Source: CAXTTV01 sp964247295
GTDB lineage: Bacteria > Chloroflexota > Ktedonobacteria > Ktedonobacterales > Ktedonobacteraceae
Length of the DNA: 19,038 nucleotides
Assembly (NCBI GenBank): GCA_964247295.1
Contig: CAXTTV010000088.1
Location: forward strand, 1 to 19,038
Reading direction: 5' to 3'
Part shown: positions 12,400 to 19,038 of the stretch, piece after piece
Layout: the number at the start of each line of letters is the position of its first letter
Position numbering within the stretch: the stretch's first letter is position 1
Position numbers and translations under genes: made by a program
The notes under the pieces: model-generated
What the model was told of the DNA's origin: nothing
The model's database searches: none
The model's input: only the letters and a program-made list of their open reading frames with translations

Positions 12400-12833
12400 G
12401 CAACTCTGTTGGAAAAAGGGGAAACGTCCTTGAGGTGCGGGAGGAGCGCTTCGCGAAGCGTGCGCCAGGTGACGGGATGCGGAATCTCCCCGCAGGCATG
12501 GCGCTCGTCCTACGCCGCGTCCACGGGCCCTTTTCTGCCAGATTCGCGACCGCAATCCATGGAGTCGAAAGCGCCCTTCAGGCGCGGTAGGAGCGCCCCG
12601 CGAAGCGTGCGCAACGTACGGGACATGGTCCCACATCCCGAATGAATGGCGCTTCGCGCCAGAAGCGGCATGTCATCGCGGCGCTCGACGGGCTGTCCTA
12701 CCTCGCGTCCACGGGTCCTTCTTCGATCTTTCGCCAAATTATCCCAGCAGAGTCTCAAGCAACTGCCCTATGGTGTTCATGGCATCCGTGTCGCCTGGAG
12801 ACGTTCATCACCGACATTTCCCAACAGACTTGC
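12400..12833. repeat. Repeat element B (434 bp, inverted relative to element A)
   Basis: Read on the - strand, this element is collinear with element A: an end repeat gcaagtctgttgggaaa (12833-12817, 15 of 17 to A), the internal gagactctgctggga (12756-12742), a core around gcccgtcgagcgccgcg, and the terminal ~100 bp nearly identical to A. The other end (12400-12416) matches the A end at 15 of 17. B is longer because the middle carries a second, diverged copy of the module that includes cgtggacgcg, gtaggac and cgcacgcttcgcg. It fills the gap between the L,D-transpeptidase terminator and the stop codon of the PBP gene. The perfect palindrome of A is not kept in B. No coding capacity is convincing. 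Confidence 0.8.
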
Positions 12834-12836
12834 TCG

Positions 12837-15227
12837 CTATTGTCCTCTTTTTTGGCCAAAGATATTGACATTGCCCGGTCCACCTTTGTTGGGTGGCGTC
12901 TGGGCGGGAGGCAAGGAGGAATTTGAGCCCTGAATGGATGGTTGTGTGCCATCTATCATCAAGTCGTTCACCGTTGCGGTTCCATCTGGTTGCAGACCCG
13001 TTGTACTGGAGACGGTCCCCTGAACTATATTGTCTGGCCGTGGGAAATTATCGGGCGCGAGGTTGTACTTCTTGGAAGCGTAATCGATAATTTGATGCCA
13101 GATCGGGCCGGCTCCTGTGACACCAATGACATTGTTCATATAACTGTGATCGCTATTACCCGCCCAGACGCCGACCGCGAGGTATGGAGTATAGCCGATT
13201 GTCCAGTTGTCAGCATAATTTTCGGTTGTGCCAGTTTTGGCCGCGACCGGGCGGTCCAGCAGCTCCAGTGGATTTCCCGCGCCAAACTCGTCGTGGCGCG
13301 CCTCTGTATCAGATAGGATATTCGTCATCAGGTAGGCAACCTCCTTGCGGATCACCTCCTGTCCCTTGGGATGAGCTGCATCATATTTGTACATTACTTT
13401 CCCCTGGCTATCGTCGATCTGAAGGATGGGAACTGGAGCGACGCGGACACCCTGGTTCGCGAAGGTTGCATAGGCACCCGTCATATTCAGAAGCGACTCC
13501 GGAATCGTACCAAGCGCCGTCGACGCTCCAAAATCGCCGCTCTTATGTGTTGCCACGTTTTTTAAGCCCAGGCGACCAGCCATATTCACAACATTAGGAA
13601 TACCTGTATACATGATGGCACTAACAGCCGGTACATTCAGAGAGTTTGCCAGAGCTTTACGAACCGTCACATTGCCATGGAACTTGAGATCGTAGTTGTT
13701 CGGCGAATAATAGGTACCGTCCCCCATCGGATATGGGTAATTCGTTTTATGGTCTGCCATCGCCATTCCAGGATACCAACCCATCTCAAATGCCGTCGCG
13801 TACACAATCGGCTAGAACGAAGAACCTGGCTGTAGTGCAGCGACCGCAGCATTTGTCTGACCCTGTACCTGAGGAGTATTCATAGTATAGCTGGCACTGC
13901 CATTCATCGCCAGGATCTCACCGGTCTTAGGGTTCATAACAACCGCTGCCGTATTATTCACGTTTTTCTCACCACTGAGTGAATCGATGTGACCCTGGTA
14001 GAAATCATCCACCGGTTTGTAGAGGTTATCATAGGAAACCTGCTCAACCTTTTTTTGAAGGTCCAGATCAAGAGTGGTGTAGATGTTATATCCACCATTC
14101 AAGAGTCGTTCCTCACCGAGAGAGGAAGCCAGTGTATCGATCACATAGTTTACAAAATGGGGAGCCTGTTTTTGCAAATAGTTGTTATGCGCTTTAAAAG
14201 GCATTTTCTTAGTCTCTGTCTTGGCCTTTTGAGCTTGCTCCAGCGTAATCATATTTTCATCGATCATTGCCTGAAGCACAATTTTCTGACGCGCCTGAGC
14301 CGCTGGACGATTGTCTTCGCTTGCCGGGCTGTAGAGCGAGGGGCCTTGGGGCAGGCCAGCCAACAGGGAAGCTTGAGCTAACGTCAACTGCGAGACGGCT
14401 GGTTTACAATTTTTCCCATTAGCATCACATTTCGGTTTCAACCCAAAGTAGTTTTGGGCCGCCGCCTCGACGCCATAGTTGAGATTTCCGTAGAAGACCG
14501 TATTAAGATACATTTCCATAATCTTCCACTTGGGATACTGCTGTGTGAGTCCGTAGGCCAGTACAGCCTCCTGACCCTTCACCTGGATATTCCGGCTATT
14601 CAGCGTTCCCAGGAAGAGCTGGTATTTAATTAACTGTTGCGTAATTGTGCTACCGCCACCAACAACGGAATTACTCTGTGAGTTCTCGTAGGCGGCGCGC
14701 AGAATACCCTGGGGGTCAACACCGTTGTTTGTCCAGAAGGTGCGGTCCTCAGCAGCCACAGTTGCGTTCACTAACAAAGGAGAAATGTCTTTATAATCAA
14801 CATAGGTACGGCGACCATGCCCATTGCGTTGATCATAGATCTCGGCCAACATTGCACCATTGCGGTCATAGATCCGAGTGGTCTGGGCCAGATTATGATC
14901 AGCAATTTTATTTAATAAGGGGAGTTGAGTTTGGTAGTATGCATACGCAGCCCCACTCATCGAGGAAGAGAGCACCAATAGTACAATCCCTACGATAATC
15001 GCGGCGATACCCAGTCGCCTGCCCAAATAGCCACTCCCACGAGAGGAGCGGCGGCGCTTGAGCATCAACATACGATTCACGCGGTTTCTGCGCTGCGCAG
15101 TCTCTGCTTTAGGTGGGTTCTCAAAAGTGAGCAGAGCCTTACTATTTTCTATTGTCGTGTTTTGGCTTGTATCATTCATAATAGTAGAGCGAGCCTCTTC
15201 GCGCCCATGTAACATAGGCTCAGTCAT
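12837..15227 (-). pseudogene. Class A penicillin-binding protein interrupted by in-frame TAG at the SxxK lysine
   Basis: Bifunctional PBPs polymerize glycan (GT51) and cross-link peptides. The ATG at 15227 has ggagga 10 nt upstream; a GTG at 15251 is the alternative. The full frame spans 796 codons. It has a basic cytoplasmic N-terminus, one membrane helix (about 73-95), GT51 (about 115-330; catalytic VAAEDRTFW with E160, GGGSTITQQL at 190-199) and a transpeptidase (about 380-720). At codon 472 the frame reads QPGSSF-TAG-PIVYATAFEMG; family members have Lys here, the second catalytic residue of SxxK. The frame continues unbroken with SLN (529-531) and KTGT (664-667), then a Pro/Gly-rich tail to a TAG. 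Either a recent nonsense mutation (AAG to TAG), a sequence error, or readthrough. As written it yields a 471-residue GT51-containing protein. Confidence 0.88.
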
Positions 15228-15583
15228 AACAAAACTTTCCTCCAGTGGCACAGGATATTTCGCACAACCCTATCTCACTAACATCCTTCTGTGTACACAT
15301 GTAAAGAAGGAACATTTTTGCTAGATCCTCGTGTTCTTTTATATAAGATAGAACTATGTGTATGTAGAACGTATAAGCATATACCCTCTTCGCTTCCATT
15401 TGTTCTGCATCCTATTCCATGCAAGAGAAACAAGGAACACAAAGGAAAGATTATAAACTCTAGCATTCGACTGTTTCAAAGTATGTCACTTAAATGATAT
15501 CTGTTGACGCGTGAGGATGCAACATCTCCTATCATAAGGCGTACATAAGTAATAGGGAACAGGCTATGAGGGGAGCAATTTTT
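15228..15583. other. Divergent intergenic region: PBP leader and upstream region of a membrane protein gene
   Basis: The 356 nt hold the PBP promoter (listed separately) and its ~215-nt leader. In that leader a 7-bp stem (tccttct 15284-15290 / agaagga 15305-15311) encloses the perfect palindrome tgtgtacaca (15290-15299), which overlaps the stem by one base; a regulator site or RNA hairpin is possible. On the + strand a ttgacg (15504-15509) and tatcat (15530-15535) are 20 nt apart, too far for a good promoter. No gene is supported here. Confidence 0.4.
15450..15479 (-). promoter_or_regulatory. Promoter for the class A PBP gene
   Basis: On the - strand ttgaaa (15479-15474, 5 of 6 to TTGACA) is followed by an 18-nt spacer and a perfect TATAAT (15455-15450). 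Transcription would start near 15443, giving a leader of about 215 nt before the ATG at 15227. Confidence 0.7.
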
Positions 15584-16156
15584 ATGAGTCAACAAGAATT
15601 TTTGCATAAACAAGATAATAGGGAAGAGCAAGAGCAAACTCAACATCCCTACTTCTGGTCGGATGGAAAAGCGGAGCCGCGAGAGGAGTCGCCCTCTAAC
15701 TTTTCGGAGCCTTTGATGGGTGATTATGGTACTGGTTATCAGGAACGTCGGTATGAAGAACGAAACCGTGAAAAGCCTGTGACCGTGGATGCTGATCCTA
15801 TCCCTGGAGGAGAGCGGAGGCAGCAACAAACGTTTAGGCCGTCATTTATTAGATCTGGCCCTCAAAGAGCTGGCTGGACGCAACCTGGACGAATGAATTT
15901 TGCTTCTTTGCTTATCATGATTGTCTTGCTCCTGGTGTTAGCTCCTGTCATTATCAAAGTGATTGGTTTTTTGATCGCGGTGCTGGGCGTTTTACTTGTT
16001 GCCGCACTGCTACTGCTGTTTATTCCAATCACTGCGATCTTTATGGGCTATCTGTTTCTACGGATCTTGTTGCGCAGAACGCTGGGTCAGAGTCGTTCTC
16101 GAAGATCTTGGCGACGTGGCCGGAGAGATTGGCCGCAAGGACCTTTCTGGTGGTAA
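15584..16156 (+). CDS. Small membrane protein of unknown function
   Basis: I do not recognise this protein. The ATG at 15584 follows gagggga (15568-15574) with 9-nt spacing; an in-frame ATG at 15566 is less likely. The 190-residue product has a hydrophilic N-terminal half (about 1-104) rich in Glu, Gln, Arg and Pro and probably disordered. A hydrophobic block (about 105-163) is long enough for two or three membrane helices. The short basic C-terminus (RSRRSWRRGRRDW, about 171-183) would favour a cytoplasmic location. There is no signal peptide or catalytic motif. It lies 151 nt before rsmA in the same direction and divergent from the PBP gene, so an envelope role is possible but unproven. Confidence 0.75.
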   Translation: MSQQEFLHKQDNREEQEQTQHPYFWSDGKAEPREESPSNFSEPLMGDYGTGYQERRYEERNREKPVTVDADPIPGGERRQQQTFRPSFIRSGPQRAGWTQPGRMNFASLLIMIVLLLVLAPVIIKVIGFLIAVLGVLLVAALLLLFIPITAIFMGYLFLRILLRRTLGQSRSRRSWRRGRRDWPQGPFWW

Positions 16157-16177
16157 AGATACTGGTGCAGCGTAGGA

Positions 16178-16208
16178 TTGGCGCTTCCCTCCCCTTTTCT
16201 GGTACAAT
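16178..16208 (+). promoter_or_regulatory. Extended -10 promoter for rsmA
   Basis: tacaat (16203-16208) is preceded by TGG, an extended -10. A partial -35, ttggcg (16178-16183), is 19 nt upstream. Transcription would begin near 16215, 90-95 nt before the proposed rsmA start. Confidence 0.45.
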
Positions 16209-16307
16209 GACAGGACTGATTTTAGAATAAGTTGCCAGGACATTGTCTTTGCGAGTAACAATCTTTAAGTACCGCCTGACAAAACCAGGGAGAGAATAGA
16301 GCAAATT

Positions 16308-17270
16308 GTGACAGCACGTGAACGTAAAAGAACCAGACAGCAGTCCAGGAAAGAGTACCGGTCCTCTCATGAAACGCCCCGTATAATGCATCCAGTCCAG
16401 TTGGATCGACCGGCCTCAGAGCTAGATCTGACAAAAATCAGCGATTTGAGGGCCCTGCTTTTCGCGCATAATATGCGCCCCAATAAATCTTTCGGTCAGA
16501 ATTTTTTGATTGATCGACCATCATTAGAGAAGATTGTTGAGGCTGCGGAGTTACAGGTAGAGGATCAGGTGTTAGAAGTGGGCTCGGGTACTGGTGTTCT
16601 AACGCGAGAGCTCGCCATCCACGCTCGCCGTGTGATTGCCGTGGAGTTAGAGCGTGATATGCTCGCATTGCTGGAGAGTACAATTGGCCAGTATTCCAAC
16701 ATCGAGGTAGTGGCGAAAAACCTCCTTTATCTTGATCCAACCGATCTTTATGGGCAGGAGCCATATAAGCTGGTCGCGAACCTCCCCTATTATATTACTG
16801 CTCCCACCTTCCGACATTTCCTGGAGAGCGCCAATCCGCCCCGGACAATGGTTGTCATGGTTCAAAAAGAGGTCGCGCAACGCATCTGCGCGCAGCCGGG
16901 AGATCTTAGTGTGCTGGCGATCAGCATTCAATTATATGGTACACCTGAGATTGTGGATTACGTACCCGCTCAGGCGTTTTATCCGGCACCTAAAGTAGAC
17001 TCGGCGATCATGCGAGTTCGCTATCAACCGAGGGTAGAACTTACCTGGAAAGAGCAAGAGCGCTTCTTTAAAGTGGTGCAGGCTGGCTTCGCGGAGAAAC
17101 GTAAGCAGCTTCACAACTCCCTGACCCATGAGCTGCATATCAAAAACGAGGATATCCGCTCCCTGCTTCAGCAGGTGGGGATTGAGGCGAGTCGGCGCGC
17201 TGAAACGGTCAGCATCGAAGAATGGTTACAGCTCACCAGAGCCGTGGAGGCCTACCGGGTTGGTAGTTAG
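16308..17270 (+). CDS. rsmA: 16S rRNA (A1518/A1519) dimethyltransferase RsmA/KsgA
   Basis: RsmA dimethylates two adjacent adenines in helix 45 of 16S rRNA with S-adenosylmethionine, a late 30S maturation step. The product is 320 residues from a GTG start. Motifs: NKSFGQNFLID (59-69), SAM-binding LEVGSGTGVLT (89-99), acidic VELERD (112-117), catalytic NLPYYITAP (158-166) and AFYPAPKVDSAI in the second half, then the C-terminal helical domain. Family members are about 270 residues, so the first ~40, rich in Arg/Lys/Gln, are an extension. The ribosome site for GTG 16308 is weak; ATG 16386 (294 residues) is an alternative without a better site. The start is therefore uncertain, the identity is not. 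Confidence 0.94.
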   Translation: MTARERKRTRQQSRKEYRSSHETPRIMHPVQLDRPASELDLTKISDLRALLFAHNMRPNKSFGQNFLIDRPSLEKIVEAAELQVEDQVLEVGSGTGVLTRELAIHARRVIAVELERDMLALLESTIGQYSNIEVVAKNLLYLDPTDLYGQEPYKLVANLPYYITAPTFRHFLESANPPRTMVVMVQKEVAQRICAQPGDLSVLAISIQLYGTPEIVDYVPAQAFYPAPKVDSAIMRVRYQPRVELTWKEQERFFKVVQAGFAEKRKQLHNSLTHELHIKNEDIRSLLQQVGIEASRRAETVSIEEWLQLTRAVEAYRVGS

Positions 17271-17271
17271 A

Positions 17272-17300
17272 TGGATCAGAGGTGTGGTACTTTGTATAAT
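17272..17300 (+). promoter_or_regulatory. Probable promoter for the zinc-ribbon/kinase/TPR gene
   Basis: A perfect TATAAT (17295-17300) lies about 100 nt before the start codon. The -35 region at 17-nt spacing (tggatc) matches poorly. A second AT-rich tataaa (17317-17322) and a short hairpin agccgg/ccggct (17350-17373) lie between it and the gene. No rsmA terminator is seen, so readthrough from rsmA is also possible. Confidence 0.45.
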
Positions 17301-17398
17301 AGAATAGAAAGATTGTTATAAATATTCTAAAAGGTATCGAGTTTAAGCCAGCCGGCAATCGCTAGATCCGGCTATTCTGGATAACAAGGGCGATTTTG

Positions 17399-19038
17399 AT
17401 GACAACAACAGAGGAGCAATACTGTGACAAATGCGGCGCAGCTAATGCCGCCGACGCCCGTTTCTGCCATAACTGTGCCGCGCCTTTAACGTTTAAGCAT
17501 ACAACTGGCACACTGCCTGAGGAGACGTTATTGACCGGGCGGTATCAGTTGCTAAATCGTATTGGTCAGGGTGGAATGGGCGCGGTCTATAAAGCTGCTG
17601 ATAATCGCTTCAATAACCGCTCGATCGCGATCAAGGAGATGAGCCGCGCCGGTTTAAGCGATGGGCGGCTGGAAGAGGCTGAGGCCTCTTTTGAGCGTGA
17701 GGCCCAACTGCTGGCCGATCTGATGCATCCCAATCTTCCGCGCATCTACGATCACTTTACTGAGAATGAACGCTCCTATCTGGTGATGGATTTTATTGAG
17801 GGGCAGACGCTGGAAGATTATATGGAGGAGCACGATAATAAGCCTCTGCCGACCGATACCGTGATTAATTGGGCTGAGCAGCTCTGCGATGTGTTAAGCT
17901 ATCTTCACAGTCACGAGCCACCGATCATTTTCCGCGATCTTAAACCCTCAAATGTAATGATCAGTGAGAGTGGTCACCTGTACCTGATTGACTTTGGGAT
18001 CGCGCGCGTCTTTAAGCCAGGGCAGTCTCACGATACCGTGGCCCTGGGCTCCCCTGGCTATGCCGCGCCGGAGCAGTATGGCAAATCTCAGAGCACTCCC
18101 CGTTCTGATATTTATAGCCTGGGGGCATTGCTCCACCAGATGTTGACCGGTCTGGACCCTAGCGAACAACCCTTCTTTTTTCGGCCTGCCTCACAGGTGA
18201 ACTCGCAGGTTGATCCCGGCCTGGATGCGCTGCTTCACCAGATGCTTCAGATGGATGCCGATAAGCGGCCAGACAACGCGCAGGATGTCCTGAAGGCCCT
18301 TAAGCAACGCACACCTGTACGCCTGACCTCTACAAAGGATAGCCAGCCGCTGCTGGACGAAGCACACACCTTTTATATTAAACATCAGCATAACGAGGCA
18401 CTGCGCCTGTATGATCAGATCATTCAGGATAACTCTATGAATGCTCAGGCATGGCAGGGCCGGGGATTGACGCTGGGCCAGCTTCAACGTCATCAGGACG
18501 CGCTCAACGCCTTTGAGCGTGCACTAGCGATCCATCCGTCGCTGGTCGTATCGTGGAATGGGAAGGGTGCGGCGCTTAACGCGCTTCATCGATCCAATGA
18601 GTCCCTGAAGGCTTTTGAGCAAGCAGTGAGTCTAGAGCCAGATAACGCGGCGGCCTGGAACGGAAAAGGGGCGATCCTTAGTGCGCTCAGTCGGCCTGAG
18701 GAGGCGCTTAGCGCTTTCGATAACGCTACGAATATTGATCCCTCGCTGGCGCAAGCCTGGAACAATAAGGGGTTAGTGCTGATGCAGTTGAAGCGTCAGC
18801 GCGATGCGCTCAACGCATTTGAGCAGGCCTTGAAGCATAATTCAACTCTGGCAACGTCCTGGAATGGTCGTGGGACGACTCTTTACGAGTTAGGGCAGTT
18901 GAATACAGCTTTAGAGTCATACGAAAAGGCATGTACATATAATTCCAAGATCGCTCCAGCCTGGAATGGACGGGGCAGTGTGCTTTTCGACCTGGGTCGC
19001 ATGGAAGAGGCGCGTCGAGCCTTTAACGAGGCTCTGAA
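17399..19038 (+). CDS. Zinc-ribbon / Ser-Thr protein kinase / TPR protein (3' end outside window)
   Basis: The frame opens at an ATG preceded by aaggg (17386-17390, 8-nt spacing) and stays open for 546 codons to the window end. Residues 9-26 are a zinc ribbon (C9-x2-C12, C23-x2-C26). The kinase domain is about 49-303: IGQGGMGAVYKA (55-66), AIKEM with K79, FRDLKPSNVMI (178-188; His of HRD replaced by Phe but D180, K182 and N185 kept), DFGIAR (198-203), GSPGYAAPEQYG (217-228) and SDIYSLGALLHQMLTG (236-251). From about 318 come seven TPRs, most of the AWNGKG type. The catalytic residues look functional, unlike the 8618-11149 homologue. Substrates are unknown. No membrane helix appears in the visible part. 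Confidence 0.93.
   Translation, partial: MTTTEEQYCDKCGAANAADARFCHNCAAPLTFKHTTGTLPEETLLTGRYQLLNRIGQGGMGAVYKAADNRFNNRSIAIKEMSRAGLSDGRLEEAEASFEREAQLLADLMHPNLPRIYDHFTENERSYLVMDFIEGQTLEDYMEEHDNKPLPTDTVINWAEQLCDVLSYLHSHEPPIIFRDLKPSNVMISESGHLYLIDFGIARVFKPGQSHDTVALGSPGYAAPEQYGKSQSTPRSDIYSLGALLHQMLTGLDPSEQPFFFRPASQVNSQVDPGLDALLHQMLQMDADKRPDNAQDVLKALKQRTPVRLTSTKDSQPLLDEAHTFYIKHQHNEALRLYDQIIQDNSMNAQAWQGRGLTLGQLQRHQDALNAFERALAIHPSLVVSWNGKGAALNALHRSNESLKAFEQAVSLEPDNAAAWNGKGAILSALSRPEEALSAFDNATNIDPSLAQAWNNKGLVLMQLKRQRDALNAFEQALKHNSTLATSWNGRGTTLYELGQLNTALESYEKACTYNSKIAPAWNGRGSVLFDLGRMEEARRAFNEAL

Noticed and set aside
12304..12952. Open frames of 78-110 codons overlapping element B and the PBP 3' end
   Set aside because: Same reason as for element A; some also run antisense to the PBP coding sequence.
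12837..13805. Independent transpeptidase gene starting at GTG 13805
   Set aside because: No ribosome site precedes it and it lacks the nucleophile Ser and Lys. It is the continuation of the interrupted PBP frame.
13812..13814. TAG as a pyrrolysine codon
   Set aside because: TAG is the ordinary stop of many genes in the window and no pyl gene or PYLIS-like structure is visible. It is kept only as a remote option to exclude.

Overview
The window is a bacterial chromosome segment that opens with a conserved translation/transcription block and then passes into a more individual stretch. The tuf-rpmG-secE-nusG-rplK-rplA-rplJ-rplL order is universal bacterial synteny. The moderate GC content, zinc-ribbon/Ser-Thr kinase/TPR proteins, GTG starts, class A PBP with GT51 domain and low-complexity protein extensions suggest a Chloroflexota member, most likely of the Ktedonobacteria type. 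That placement is inferred from protein character only; no database search was possible.

Region 1 (1-4190) holds the 3' end of tuf, then rpmG, secE, nusG, rplK, rplA, rplJ and rplL, all on the + strand. A structured leader precedes rplK. A strong extended -10 promoter plus an L10-type leader and an attenuator precede rplJ, so L10/L12 synthesis can be uncoupled from rplKA. The block closes with a large terminator directly after rplL; rpoB/rpoC do not follow.

Region 2 (4190-8276) has its own promoter for rpsO, a terminator, a ~400-nt gene-free leader, then pnp (PNPase with a long Gly/Arg-rich tail), a hairpin terminator, and a family-4 uracil-DNA glycosylase ending in a beta-clamp-like motif.

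Region 3 (8277-15583) is a cell-envelope/signalling island. A TPR protein with a degenerate kinase domain (-) is divergent from a secreted L,D-transpeptidase (+), which is convergent with a class A penicillin-binding protein (-). The PBP reading frame carries an in-frame TAG exactly at the catalytic lysine codon of its SxxK motif. Two related GC-rich repeat elements with 17-bp terminal inverted repeats, in opposite orientation, fill the two convergent intergenic gaps (8330-8606 and 12400-12833) and so bracket the kinase/L,D-transpeptidase pair.

Region 4 (15584-19038) encodes a small membrane protein of unknown function, rsmA (16S rRNA dimethyltransferase), and the first 546 codons of a zinc-ribbon/Ser-Thr kinase/TPR protein whose catalytic residues look intact. 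It runs off the window end.

Functionally, the left half is ribosome and RNA metabolism (r-proteins, SecE, NusG, PNPase; RsmA further right). The middle is peptidoglycan synthesis plus kinase/TPR signalling. The best candidates for something unusual are the amber codon in the PBP active site, the paired inverted-repeat elements, the pseudokinase-TPR protein, the clamp motif on the glycosylase, the RGG-like PNPase tail, and the three-strand L10 leader switch.
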